DNA of 64,000 nt, from contig CM048843.1 of the NCBI GenBank assembly GCA_026545765.1, forward strand, positions 20,519,646 through 20,583,645. The letters are read 5' to 3'. Numbering within the stretch: the stretch's first letter is position 1; every line of letters begins with the position of its first letter. The stretch is from Plantago major (Eukaryota > Streptophyta > Magnoliopsida > Lamiales > Plantaginaceae). Shown here piece after piece: positions 36,107 through 47,946 of this stretch. Below the pieces are notes generated by a model. The model saw only the letters and a list, made by a program, of their open reading frames with translations. It did not search any database and was not told the origin of the DNA. The translations under genes were made by a program, and so were the position numbers.

Positions 36107-37950
36107 TTGCAGATGCCGCGTCAGAGGCCGTCCACCTATCGTCCCCCCACGCAGCGGCATGATAGTGGTGGTGGGACACCGTCGAACGAGGAGGCTCGAA
36201 GATCGTGGACGAAGTCTCGGATTCCCGAGACCCCGAGAGAGAAGCAACCGTGGCTCTACCGGTCGGCCGGACACATCTTTGGAGGGCGACCACGACGATT
36301 GTCCCTACCTCGTGTTCGATCCAAACAATCCCAACGTCACGTGGGACGGCTTTGTGATTTTCCTATTGGTCTGCCAAGTAAGTATTATACATTCTTCTTA
36401 AATATGTAAAACATAACGATAATGATAGTTGACAAGTATAAATTGTTGTACTAAAGTAATGCATATTCGTTTCTTGTATCTTATACATTGACAACATTTT
36501 ATGGCCTCGGAGGTGCACAACAAACTAGGTGACATCTTAGGGCGGGAGAGAGCCACAAGGCGGGGAGCCACATCTCGGAGCGCATGAGGGCGAGTACTTG
36601 ATGAGTGAGGTAAGTTAAAATATGACATTCATTTGTTTGTAATTATAATCGTTTTAATATGAGTGGTATGTTAGCCTTTGTATGTGAGTGGTATGTTAGC
36701 CACTTTATTTGGGTGATATGTTAGTCACCATTGTGTTAGTAAATTTTAGGACAATGTGAGTGGTATGTTAGCCATTGTATGTGAGTGGTATGTTAGCCAC
36801 TTTATTTGGGTGATATGTTAGTCACCATTGTGTTAGTAAATTTTAGGACAATGTGGTGGTATGTTAGCCATTGTATGTGAGTGGTATGTTAGCCACTATA
36901 TGTGAGTGGTATGTTAGCCACTTTATTTGGGTGATATGTTAGTCACCATATACATTATGTTGTTAGGACATGTATTGACTTTGGATGTTGTATGAAATTG
37001 GGAATGTAGAAGGTACTTCATTCCCGGAGTTGATCCCACAGATCTGGCGTTTACGGCTATGGGATCCAAATCTGAGGATATGGTCTCACGTGGAAGGCCA
37101 TTCGGGATCGGGGTGGCCCAATCCCTCCACGAGTTGATGCACGGAGTGGGCCCTTTGGGATGCCTCTTGGCGAATCGATGTCCAGACGTTGCTTGGACCA
37201 ACAGTGTAACCGGGCATCCCGATCGTCTGGCGGAAGGGCGTTCACCACCTTGGGAGGCGATCTCATCGTTGATTATTATCAATCGCGTATATATGTGTTT
37301 TGCAATCTAGCATTACGTGTATGTATGAAGTCTATTGCTCTATTACTTGTAGATGATAAATTGTTGACTAGATCTGGTTTGATTCGGTGGCACGGGGAGG
37401 TGACATCCAAGTATGCCATCTTCAAGAAGGCCAAGCGATATGGGTATGGACCGATTGCGGGCCTCGTCTATCATGATATGTTTATGTTGCTTAAAGTTCA
37501 TATTTGTACACTATTACAAGTTACTTTTTAAAAGCGATGGCGATCATTATATCTGCTATTTACGATTTCAGGCTGAGGTTGATGCACAGGTGGCGAGACG
37601 GGTGATGTGTTGTCAACTGAACAAGTTGACAACATCTTCCTAGAGGTCAACAAACCGGACAAGAAAGGACGAATATATGGACTCGAGAGCCTCGGTTTGC
37701 ATCTGGCTAGTCGGCGTGCTCCTCATCATCATCCCTGATCCAGACGTCCGGTTTACACAGGACTGGTCTCGGAAATGGTGCGATCGCGAGTCCGGAACAT
37801 GTTGCTCGGCTAACTCAAGAGATGGAGCAACAAAGGGGCGAGATGGAGCGCATGACGAAGAACGAAGGAGGAGAAAGCGCCTTGATTCTGAGATGGGCGA
37901 TTCATGTCCAGTTCCGCCATCACCCACCCCACCCGTCGATAGCTAGTTAT
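36107..37950 (+). pseudogene. Second CACTA gene, decayed (TNPA/Transposase_24-like)
   Basis: Pieces in several frames: a proline/arginine-rich start at 36107 (MPRQRPSTYRPPTQRHDSGG), FDPNNPNVTWDGF at 36330 and a block at 37020-37270. The last is 37600-37720, where NIFLEVNKPDKKGRIYGLES fits the conserved C-terminal segment of this family. Gaps hold the tandem repeat at 36658-36955. The family assignment rests mostly on the last motif and the position in the element. Confidence 0.55.
36658..36955. repeat. Tandem repeats inside the CACTA element
   Basis: Units carry GAGTGGTATGTTAGCCA and GGGTGATATGTTAGTCACCA, arranged as a higher-order unit of about 110 bp present two and a half times. They look like a minisatellite grown inside an intron. 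Confidence 0.88.
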
Positions 37951-38502
37951 GTATCTGTATGTTCGGATTTTTTTCATATTTACACTTGTTTGGATAATTT
38001 CTCCAGCTCCGAATATTACTTTTTTATTCATTGAAACATTTTCCGTATTATTGATTTATTATCGAACATTATATTGATTAAATAGGTGAACTACGAAAAA
38101 TAGGGATTAATATGAAATAAATAGTGACGGAAGTAGTGACGGAATTCACGGTGTGGAATTAGTGGAATTCACAGGATGTGAATTAGTGACGGAATTTCAA
38201 ATTCCGTCACTAGTCCAATTAAAATATTTAGCGACGGATAGGATCTATCCGTCGCTAAATATAGCGACGGATAGATTCTATCCGTCGCTAAATATAGTGA
38301 CGGATAGAATCTATCCGTCGCTAAATTTCGGAATTAAAAAAAAAAAAAAAATTGGTCAATCCGTCGTCGATCAATTGGGTGGACGGATTGTTATCCGTCG
38401 CCACGGCTCGAGCGGATTTTCTATCCGTCGCCCGATCCGTCGCGGCGGATAAATGGCTATGTGACGGATCTATCCGTCGCTCTGCCGATTTTTGTAGTGA
38501 TG

Positions 38503-38673
38503 GTCGAAAGTATCCCGGTGGTTCAAATTGAGGATCTTCCTCCGGATGTATCAATCAATCCAAGGACTGGTGAGAGGCTCTCCGCTGAAGAGATCTACCT
38601 CCAACAAAAGGCCTTAGAAACTCAAAACGCTACTTTGGAAAAAATGGTAAAGGCTCATGAGAAATACTACGGT
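38503..38673 (+). pseudogene. Gypsy gag, continuation after the CACTA insertion
   Basis: The frame reads VESIPVVQIEDLPPDVS, then LSAEEIYLQQKALETQ, a helical gag-like stretch, and is cut at 38674 by an LTR end. Confidence 0.6.
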
Positions 38674-38974
38674 TGTTGGTCTAGATAACGACAAAGTAAA
38701 AGACTGGGGGGGGGGGGGTGAATAGTCTTTTAAAACTTTTGTCGATAAACGATTTCTCGAGATATCGTGAAGATATCGATACTTAATTCGAGAACGGAAG
38801 ACTTTTACGTGATAAGTGCGTGCTTTCGACAAGATAAGTGTAAATACTTTGCAAGATAAATAAAGTAAGTAATAAACTGCAGAAATTAAATAACACAAGT
38901 CTTTTTATAGTGGTATCTGAAGGTGGCGTAATCCTTCAACTAATCCACTTCGGCCTTTCTCAGACCTAGAATCC
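38674..38974 (-). repeat. Detached 3' end of the 3' LTR of Sirevirus E2
   Basis: Read on the minus strand this ends ...CTAGACCAACA at 38674. It matches the last 290 bp or so of the E1 3' LTR (52925-53195), including GGATTACGCCACCT, TTATCGACAAAAG and the poly-G/poly-C run (38706-38718). The remainder of this LTR is at 53196-54432. The gypsy gag lies directly to the left, so 38674 is the true outer edge of E2. Confidence 0.82.
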
Positions 38975-39233
38975 ACTAAGACCGAAGTGGATTAGTTGGA
39001 GGATTACGCCACCTCCAGATACCACTATACTTGTTGTGTCATTTACCTTTCTGTATTTACATTTCAGCAAAGCACACACACATACTTATTGTTTCTGCAC
39101 TTACCTATCTTAAAGTCTTCCGCGCTCTGAATTTAAGTATCAGAAACCCTGTGTTTAGAAATTGTGTTTATCGACAAAAGTTGTACAAGACTATTCACCC
39201 CCTAGTCGTTACTTTGCCGTTATCTGACCAACA
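38975..39233 (+). repeat. 5' LTR remnant of E1
   Basis: It matches the final 260 bp of the 3' LTR and ends TATCTGACCAACA. About 1.1 kb of the LTR start is missing. Together with 38674-38974 it forms a large inverted repeat. Confidence 0.85.
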
Positions 39234-39348
39234 AGTGGTATCGAGCAGAGGTTCACAAGCCTTCAAGATCGAACCTAGATCCCCAGATAGGTGAAGGAAC
39301 TTTGTCCCTTTCTGAGGACTATATAATTTTTGTGTTAAGTGTGCAGGT

Positions 39349-40100
39349 ATGTCTCTGAGTGATGCACCCGTTCTAAAGCCAGAAAACTACGAGAAATGGA
39401 AGAACAACATGATGCTCCATCTGGAGGCCATTAGTGATGAGATGATCTATGTCATCAATGAAGGGCCTATCAAAATCAGACAACTCAAACAAGTTACTGA
39501 GGTGTCTGATGGAAGAAAAGCCTCAGACAAGGAAGATGGAAGCGAGGATGCGGCTGCTAGTGATAGTGGTCGTGCTGCTCATGGAAGCATTATGTATGAA
39601 GACAAGCCAAGAGAGCTCTGGACATCTGAAGATGCCAAGAGACATAGATTGGATGGTCAAGCTCGTAATATCATCATCAGATTGACACCTGAGCACATAC
39701 AGTGTAAACTGTGGGGTGCTAACTGTGGGGTGCTAAAACGGCAAAAGTTGCCTGGCAATTGATTGAAGAAATCTATGCCGGAACTGAGAAAACCAAGGAA
39801 AACAAGTTCGAAGTTCTTAAATTGAAGTTCCAAAACTTCAAACAAGGTCCCACTGAAACTCTGGAAGAACTTGATTTCAGGTTTACTACCCTTATGAGTG
39901 ATATGGCTGCACTTGGTGAAAGCAACAGATGCTCCCAACCAGAAAAGATTAAGACTATTGTCAGAAGTCTCAATCACAACTGGGAGCACACTAAGTTCTT
40001 TTATTTCAACCAAGGGATGCCAAATATTACTCCAGTAGAGCTCTTCTCTCATCTTGCTACTGTAGACTATGAGACAACTCAGAGAGAACAAGCAATTTGA
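39349..40100 (+). pseudogene. E1 gag (UBN2-type copia gag), frameshifted
   Basis: The ATG at 39349 starts MSLSDAPVLKPENYEKWKNNM, as in copia gag. A 14-bp tandem duplication (unit ACTGTGGGGTGCTA, 39708-39735) pushes the frame to a stop. The correct frame resumes as IEEIYAGTEKTKENKFEVLKL at 39759 and carries the ETLEELDFRFTTLM segment to 40100. A stop also disrupts the sequence beyond 40100. Confidence 0.88.
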
Positions 40101-40353
40101 AAAGTTGCAAAGTGTTGCTCTAGTTTCTCAAGGTACTTGAAAGAAGGATACCAAAGATGCATCTGAAGAAAATGCTCTTGCAGTAAGACACATGAAGAAA
40201 TTTGTGAGTCAATAGATTGAGAAGAAAATCTAAAGAAAATCTGAAAAAGCATCTTGGCCCAAACTATCATCAGTACAAGAACATACAAATGAACAACTCT
40301 CGAACACCCCATTCGAGAAGGTGTTAATCAAGGCTGAAATAGGAAATGATATC

Positions 40354-40400
40354 TGATTCTATTGTCAAAAGCCTGGTCACTTCAAGAGAGATTGTCCTGC
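40354..40400 (+). pseudogene. E1 gag zinc knuckle with first cysteine lost
   Basis: The sequence reads stop-FYCQKPGHFKRDC. The retroviral knuckle is CX2CX4HX4C, and the codon for the first Cys is TGA (40354-40356), one base away from TGT or TGC. Confidence 0.85.
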
Positions 40401-40572
40401 TTTAAACAAGCTCAAGACAGGTGACAAGAAGGGCAGAAGAAATTTCAACAGAAATCAAAGGGCCTTACTAATTGAAGAAAGAAAGAAGATTCAAATTCAA
40501 CTTGATGCTCTAGACATTGAGACAGATTCTGAAGATGGAGATTCAGATGACTCAAACCTACCATCACCAGAA

Positions 40573-41835
40573 TTGTGTGGAATCACCCACGATGTAATCG
40601 ACTTCGGCCTTAAGAAGAATGAAATGTGTGGAGTTGCTGAGATTGCTGGTCCAGACATCTCCAACATTGAAATGTGTCTTATGGATGATGAGGTAACTAA
40701 CAATTCACAAATTCTGTACTTTGAGAGTGATGATGGAATTGAGGATCTGGAGTTGGTCAAGAGTGAATTGGATCGTTATGAGAACGAATTTTTGGAAGCA
40801 CAATCCAAAACCAGAATTCTAGAGGAAAGCAAAGAAACTCTTGAAAAAGAGGTTTCTGAGCTAACCAGAGTATCTGAGAACAAGATCGCTGAAATAGCCT
40901 TTCTGAAAGCTCAGATATCTGAGAATGAAAATTCTCACAAAGTAGCCTTGGATGAACTTAATGAGAAAATGATGAAGCTGCTTTCTGAGAATGAAGAACT
41001 CAGAAAGAAAGAGCTATCCTTCCAATCTTATGCAAAGGCTAGTGACACTCTCACTGAGGTTCAATCCTATCTGAGAGATCCCTCTGAGAAAGGTGGACTT
41101 GGACTTGATGAACAATCAAGTAATTCATCTCCTCTGAAGAAGAGTGATGAAAGGTTGACCTTTGTAAAAAGTCAACAGAATGATTCTTCAACCACCTATA
41201 GCATTGGTCAGAAAGCTAGGGTAGTTGACAAAGGAAAAGGAGTTGCTTGACCTTTGAAAGAACAACAAGTTCACAAGAAACATGTGGATAAGGTTTCTGA
41301 AAAGAAACACAACCCTCAGACATGCAACCATCCACATTGTTGTATTACTAGGAAGGGAAGAATTGCTGGAATAGGCAAATTCTCTAATGTACCATTTTAT
41401 GAAAATAAAGATGGTGCAGAAACTAGTAAGGCTTCTAAAGAGCGCATTCAGAAAGCCAAAGGTGTTCTAAATGGCATTGGCTATCGTGCTATTGGAAAGG
41501 TCCTTCTGCAACAATATAAGGAAGGACAAGAACAATGGCGCAAGGCTGATATTGCACGTAGCAATAGACAGAAGTGGAAGAAATCTCAAGCCATTGAAAA
41601 ACTGAATGCCAGATCTAGAAGGAACCTGGCCAAAAAGGCTAAGTTTGCTAAAAAGCAACCCCAGAAACCCAGGGTCCAGAAAGCACCAAAGGGAACACCT
41701 AGAAACACCCCAAGAAGGAAGATTGAGATCAAAATTACTGATTCTATTGCATCTCCTTTGATCAAGTTAGACAAAAACAAACTCCCAAGAAATTCACTAA
41801 AATGTGGATTCCTACTGGAAGAATGTTTAGTCTGA
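40573..41835 (+). pseudogene. E1 spacer region between gag and protease: coiled coil and basic tail
   Basis: Frame 1 (40573-41250, 225 codons) is strongly heptad-like from residue 55 to 145, with ESKETLEKEVSELTR and NEKMMKLLSENEELRKKE. Frame 2 (41254-41835) follows after a TGA, is basic (KKAKFAKKQPQKPRVQKAPK) and includes CNHPHCC. Sireviruses have an enlarged gag region with coiled coils, reported for related elements as a possible protein-binding part. A TGA separates the two frames here. Confidence 0.65.
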
Positions 41836-41881
41836 GTGGTTCTATCTCTAAGGCAAGAACCTAACTCATGTTTCCTGTTTT

Positions 41882-44800
41882 GTGCAGAACGCCTCTTGGA
41901 CTAAGGCTCAATGGCTATTTGATAGTGGATGCGGAAAGCACATGACAGGAGACAAAGCAAATCTGGTCAACTACAAAGCTTGCAACCTTTGGACGGTATA
42001 TCGACATTTCTTGAGGAGAATTAAATCCCTCTCGGGATCCGCAACGTCAAATTGGGATCATTAACAATCACGGCGTATTACATGTTAAAGGTTTGAAATA
42101 TAATCTATTTAGCATGAGCGGTTTGCGAAAGGTTTCTTGTGAAATTCAAAGCAAAGTATTGCAAACTTATTGATAATGAGTCAAAGCAGACAGTCTTGGT
42201 TGCTCGGCGGAAAGGTAGTCTTTATGTTGTCGATTGGGCATCTGCCACAACTGAAGAATGTCTCATGGTGAGTCAATCAGGTCACCTGGAAACCTTTGGT
42301 TATGGCACAAAAGAATGAGTCACTTGAATTTCAAAACTCTGAACAAACTTGCTAAGAAAGAGTTAGTGGTTGGCCTTCCCAAAACATCTTTCAAAAAGGA
42401 TGGTATATGTTCTGCCTGTCAGATGGGGAAACAATCCAAGATCTCTTTCAAGTCCAAAACCAGACACTCTAGTGTTAGACCACTGCAACTATTACACATG
42501 GATCTTTTTGAATCATCTGTAACTAGTTATGCAAGAAAGAAGTATGGTCTGGTTGTTGTAGATGACTTCTCAAGATGCACTTGGGTTGTCTTTCTGAAGC
42601 ACAAATCTGATGCTAGGGTGGAGATACCAAACTTGCTGAATAAGCTTGAAGTCATGAAAAATGACAAGGTATTTGCAATCAGAACAGACCATGGTACTGA
42701 GTTTGTCAACCAGTACATAAAGGAGTTTTGCACTAGCAAAGGTATACAACACCAACTTTCCTCTGTGAGAACACCACAACAAAATGGTGTTGCAGAAAGG
42801 AAATATAGAACCCTTAAAGAAGCAGCAAGGACAATGCTAGATGACACTGAAATAAGTGAAGTTTATTGGGTTGAAGTCAGAACACAACATGCTACTACAC
42901 TCGAGCAGATGTTTGATAAACAAACACCATGACAAGACCCCCTATGAACTCTTGGTTGGTAGACCCCCTAATATCAAACATCTGAAAGTGTTTGGTTGTA
43001 GATGTTTTGTTCTTAACAATGGAAAAGAGTATCTAAGAACATTTCAACCAAAGGCAGGTGAAGGTGTGTTTCTTGGTTATTCTATGAATAGCAAAGCATA
43101 CAGAGTTTACAACAAAAGAACAAAGATGATTGAAGAATCAGTTCATGTTGTATTCTATGAAGGAAGCAAGAAAACACCCCTTGCTGATGAACTCTCAGAA
43201 AGGTTCAAGGAACTAATGATAAAGGATTCTGAAGAAGAACCCTCAGAAAGGAAAAACATCATTGTGGAAAGAGAGGATGACTCTGACGAAGAAAAGCATG
43301 AAATGCCTAATAACAACCAGATGATTCTCAGACATGATGAAGAATTTCCTATGAGAATTCCGTAGGCGAAGATGTTCATCAGAGAGCTAACTCTAGAAAT
43401 GACCTCTCTGACAGGCATGTCCCAGAAAGCTCTCACACTGAGCAAGTGTCAGACATTCACCGCCCTTCTGAGGTGCAAAATGTCTCAGATACTGAAGAAG
43501 TATCAAGTCATAATCATAGTGATTCACATTCAGATCACTTGGATATTTACCCTACTAGCCCTAAACCCATGATGAGATGGATCAAGGATCATCTTGCAAA
43601 AGATGTAATTGGACCAATTAATCAAGGTGTTAGAACTAGGAGAGCAATAGCTGAAAATGCTAACTCTCTCTTTGGATGTTTTATCTCAAACATTGAACCT
43701 AAGACTATAGAAGAAGCATTAAGAGACCAAGACTGGATCTCAGCAATGCAAGAAGAGTTGGATCAATTTGAGAGAAACAAAGTCTGGAAACTAGTTCCAT
43801 TTGAAGAAGGAATATCTGTAATTGGAACAAAGTGGGTTTTCAGAAACAAGATGAATGAATCTGGTGAAATAACCAGAAACAAAGCAAGGTTGGTTGCCAA
43901 GGGATTCACCCAGATTGAAGATTTAGATTTTGATGAGTCATATGCACCAGTTGCCAAATTGGATGCAATAAGACTCTTCTCGCCTTGACTCATAAAGACT
44001 TTAAAGTTTATCGGATGGATGTCAAGAGTGCATTCTTGAATGGTGAACTTCTTTGAGGAAGTCTATGTTGAGCAACCACCGGCTTTGAAGTTTCCTCGGA
44101 AAGTAGAATGGTCTATAAGCTCTGTAAAGCTCTATATGGACTGAAACAGGCTCCAAGAGCATGGTATGACACTTTGGCCAAATACCTTCTGGAAAGTGGT
44201 TTCAAGAAAGGTGAAGTTGATAAAACTTTATTTACTTTAAATCATGATGGGAAACTACTCTTAGTTCAAGTATATGTTGATGACATCATATTTGGATCTA
44301 AGGACAAGCAACTTTGTGATGACTTTGCAAATCTCATGAAAAGTAAGTTTGAGATGAGCATGATGGGAGAATTGAACTATTTTCTAGGATTGCAAGTCAA
44401 GCAACTCAATGATGGAATATTCATTAGTCAGACAAAGTATGCAAAAGACATGCTCACAAAGTTCAATCTTAAGCCTTCTGAAAAGAATGCTAAGACACCT
44501 ATGAGCATAGGAACCAAGATGACCTATACTGAATCAGACAAGAGTGTTGAAGAACATAAGTATAAGAAATTGATAGGTTCACTACTTTACCTTACTGCAA
44601 GCAGACCTGATATTCAATATGCAGTTGGAGTGTGTGCTAGGTTTCAAACAAATCCAATGCAATCACACTACAACATTGCTATGAAAATATTAAGGTATGT
44701 GAAAGGTACAGTAGATGTAGGTTTGTGGTATCCTAAAGAAAGTGGATTGAGTTTGGCTGGTTATTCAGATGCTGATTATGCTGGATCAATGCTTGATAGG

Positions 44801-45205
44801 AAAAGTACCTCAGGAACTTGTCAGTTTCTGGGAACTAGACTTATCTCATGGTTTAGCAAAAAGCAAAACTCAATTGCAACTTCTACCACAGAGGCTGAAT
44901 ATATTGCTGCTGGTTGTTGTGCAACACAAATTTTGTGGATTCAACAACAACTCAGAGACTATGGACACAATGAAGAGCAAACTCCCATTTTCTATGATAA
45001 CACAAGTGCTATTGTAATCACACAGAACCCCAAGTTCCATGCCAGAACAAAGCACATTGATGTTAGGCACCACTTCATCAGAGACCATGTTGAGAAAGGC
45101 AATATAGAGATATTCAAGATTGGCACAGAAGACCAACTTGCAAATATATTCACCAAGCCCTTACACGAAAGCCGATTCTTGACTTTAAGACATAGTCTTG
45201 GTTAA
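41882..45205 (+). pseudogene. E1 pol (protease, integrase, reverse transcriptase, RNase H), disabled
   Basis: Protease: WLFDSGCGKHMTGDK (41910). GAG-pre-integrase: WLWHKRMSHLNF...CSACQMGK (42300-42430). Integrase: LLHMDLFESS, RTDHGTEF and QNGVAERK (42490-42800). Reverse transcriptase: [20 protein letters not shown] (43820-43920), LYGLKQAPRAW (44130) and VYVDDIIFGSK (44270). RNase H: GYSDADYAGS (44760), EAEYIA and DQLANIFTKPL. Frame changes occur near 42060, 42900, 43365-43450, 43990 and 44060-44110. The last frame (44108-45205) is a clean 365 codons. Confidence 0.93.
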
Positions 45206-45946
45206 TGGAGATGCCTAAGGACTGAAAAATGTCCTGAATCTCTAAAGTCTGAGTAAGTGAGGTAGAAAATAAGTAGGCCTCTGAGAACATGTTCTCAGAA
45301 AGCCAAGTTGATAAGAAGTGTTGCAAAGATTTTTGAGCAGTAATACTATGAAAGGCAAAATATTTCTGGAACGGGTATCCAGAAAGGCAAAGGTTGGTAC
45401 ACACTCAATAAGTAAATAAGACTAGAACTTACTTACTGAGAGTGGGTCAAATACATTCAAACAACTAAAGCTTCTGACACTTGAATTCAGAAAGCTATTT
45501 AGTCATAAAGAGAAAAGACACACAAAGCCCGAAAAGTATAAGTTCTGGAAGTCAAACATGTCCAATGTCTTGTATTTTTGCCATTTTTATGATAAACAAT
45601 ATAAAGATAAGGACTTGATACTCAGAATGATAAGTTCAAACGATTGAGTGCTCTTACTCTTTACTAAGTGACATAATGGATGTAACTTGTCAAAAATCCA
45701 TCAAGTTGGCACAATACCATTTGTTGATTGATATCATTACAAGATATTCAAAATAATCCCTTGATGAATAAACGTTTGATCTCAACGGTTGAGATTAAAA
45801 CAAAGCAAGTAATGTCTGTTGAGAAATACAGACATGGCCCACTACGCATTTAATGGAGAACGTGTGTGATACCACGCCTATGCAGATACAAAGACACGCA
45901 TTCATATTCAGTTGTATGTATGTTGCATCTATGTACATTTTGTCTG
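45206..45946. other. Non-coding spacer between pol and the 3' gene of E1
   Basis: No long frame. It is rich in TCTGAGAA/CAGAAAG words, a base-use habit shared by the rest of E1 and E2. The end leads into the TATA box at 45947. The matching spacer in E2 is 60540-61167. Confidence 0.7.
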
Positions 45947-45960
45947 CTATATATATAGGA
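45947..45960 (+). promoter_or_regulatory. Internal TATA box for the 3' gene of E1
   Basis: CTATATATATAGGA is followed by CTTGGGCAAAAGA. E2 has the same box and the same following context on the minus strand (60527-60540, then TTTTGGCAAAAG). It lies about 200 bp upstream of the ATG at 46156. Conservation in both copies argues for a functional internal promoter. Confidence 0.65.
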
Positions 45961-47765
45961 CTTGGGCAAAAGACAAACACTTTACCAATTCCGAAATTTC
46001 ATACTTGCATCAAAACAGCAAAATCTCTCAAGATTTCTGCAAAACCCCTTCTGCAAACTCAATTTCTTGTGTTTAGTCTTCTGAAAAGATAGACTAATCC
46101 CGATTAATCTTGCAAAACCCCTCTGAAAACACTCACTCAAGACTCTATATAAGAGATGGCACCCAAGAAGATGACCACCAAGAACCCTAAGGCCGCATCA
46201 TCTGCTCCTGCTGAAAAGCAAGGAGGAAAGGAACTCAAGGTGTTGAATAAACGCCTTCTGGGAAAATTCACACCATTAGACTGGAACCCAAATCACAAAA
46301 TGAATTGGGGAGCTTTTCTAGTGAAGAAGTATGTACCAGCAGTCATACCTTCAAGACCAGATAGGAAACAGATATTGGGGATGCTGAAAAGTTCCCATAT
46401 CTTCAAGTTTATGTCTACTGCACCCAGTGGACTATCCACACTGGATGTGCTGGAGTTCTATAACAACTCCAAAATCTTCACAAAGGTTGTGAATGATGAA
46501 GAAGAGAAATACATGCAGACTGAAGTTCAAGGACAAGAGATCGTCCTAGATTGCAAGACTTTCTGCAGATATTCCGATTGAAAAATCGAGGAACAATTGA
46601 AGACATCAACATCAGGGATGCTTCCATGATTCAGAGTGTTAAAGAGCTATTTGAAGCAATCCAAATCGAAAATTCAAAAGGTTGCCCCACAGACTTTATT
46701 CTGAAGGCCATCAGAACTAGTCATCTCCAGAAACACTGGAGTACTCTAGCTCTCATTCTGGTCCGTTGCTTTGATGGAAACAAAGGTGGAGTAGACAAGA
46801 TAAGCATGGAGAGATGGATGATGATGCATCTCCAGAACAAAAAGCATGAAGGGCAGGAAACCCACTTTAACTGGGGGAAGTACGCCTTCAACAAATTCCT
46901 TGGGCATATTGAAGAATTTGAGCCCAAGATCATCAATGGCTTTGCTGAGCCAAAGGCCAATATGCACTTTGGCCTCAGAATTTGTCACATTCTGGAAACA
47001 ATGGGAATCACTCTCAGAGAGAGGCAGGAAATCCCAGTCACCAACTCCCTTTTCAGACACGCCTTTGAAGAAAAGGAGAGACTTGCTGCTGAGAAAGCTC
47101 AGAGAGAGGCAGAAGAGCTTGAAGCTGCCCAGCAAGGTGAGGAGGTCTCTGAGCAAGCTCAAGCTCAACCTCCAGTTGCCAAGAGAAAGAGAACTCAAAG
47201 AAAAAGAGCCTCCAAGTCCCTAAGCATACAAGAGGCACAACCTTCTGGAGACAAGGTCTCAGAAGATGTTGGACGCCCAGAAAGGCAACTCTAGAATGCC
47301 CCAAGAATTCTGAGCCAAACTGCTCCAGAACTCTCCAGAGATGATAGAAATATCATGGATGGGTCTGCACCAACACTGGATAGTGAATCTGAGGATGATG
47401 AAGTACTTGCAAAAGCACTCAAAAGGTCCAAGTATGAGACCCATGGAGGAGCATCAAGCTCAGCCCCTCAGAGAGATAGGAGCCCCTCTTCCCAGCAGGA
47501 AGAAGAAGGCCTGGGTGAGGAAGATAGAATGCTGGAAGATCCTGACATTGCTTCCATATTCACTATGCCAGCACAAAAGGTTGCTGAAGAAAACCCTATT
47601 CTTGAACAGGTTCCTCAACCTTCTGAGAAAGCTCAACTCTCAGAAAGGGATCAAACTAAGATGGAGACTCAGAATGATACTGCATAGGAGACCAAAAATG
47701 AGCACAGAGAGACTGTGGAATCACCACAAGTCCAAGAGACCAATGATCAGCCTGACCCTATTCAG

Positions 47766-47841
47766 GTAGCAAAAGTAGTTTGTATCTAACTTGTCAACAT
47801 TAAAATGTTAACTTGTTACTCATAAGCTTCATTTGTTACAG
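47766..47841 (+). other. Intron 1 of the E1 3' gene
   Basis: CAG|GTAGCAAA to TTGTTACAG|GCC, 76 bp, phase 0. The matching E2 intron is 58390-58468. It is stop-rich. Confidence 0.75.
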
Positions 47842-47946
47842 GCCGATTTAGAGGCAATCTTTCAGGGGGAAGAAAACTTGTCCACCCCCTTGAATCAAGA
47901 AGAGGTTCCTCCAACCTCAGAACATCAAGAAGAGCGTGTCCCACAG

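Larger units (their letters stand above)
34000..38499 (+). mobile_element. CACTA (En/Spm) DNA transposon, internally deleted
   Basis: The ends are CACTACAAGAAAA and TTTTTGTAGTG. ATG flanks both sides (33997-33999 and 38500-38502), the 3-bp duplication of CACTA elements. Both subterminal regions (34035-34350 and 38225-38480) are packed with hairpins built from GCGACGGATA and its inverse TATCCGTCGC. CACTA transposases bind subterminal repeats, so these are probably the binding sites. The catalytic TNP2 transposase region is absent, while fragments of both accessory genes remain. It is therefore likely non-autonomous. Confidence 0.93.
32311..38673 (+). mobile_element. Ty3/gypsy-type retrotransposon, 5' part (continues beyond the nested insertions)
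   Basis: The LTR is 32311-33322 and starts TGTTGA and ends TCAACA. It is followed by TTTTGGCGTCGTCTGTGGGA, the primer-site region common in plant gypsy elements. A gag-like frame opens at ATG 33374. It is interrupted by a CACTA element (34000-38499), resumes at 38500 with VESIPVVQIEDLPPDVS and is cut by a Sirevirus at 38674. Its pol and 3' LTR must lie right of the window, beyond that Sirevirus. The left flank is LINE sequence. Confidence 0.78.

Noticed and set aside
36062-36293. Antisense frames over the CACTA second gene
   Set aside because: They are shadows of GC-rich coding remnants on the plus strand.
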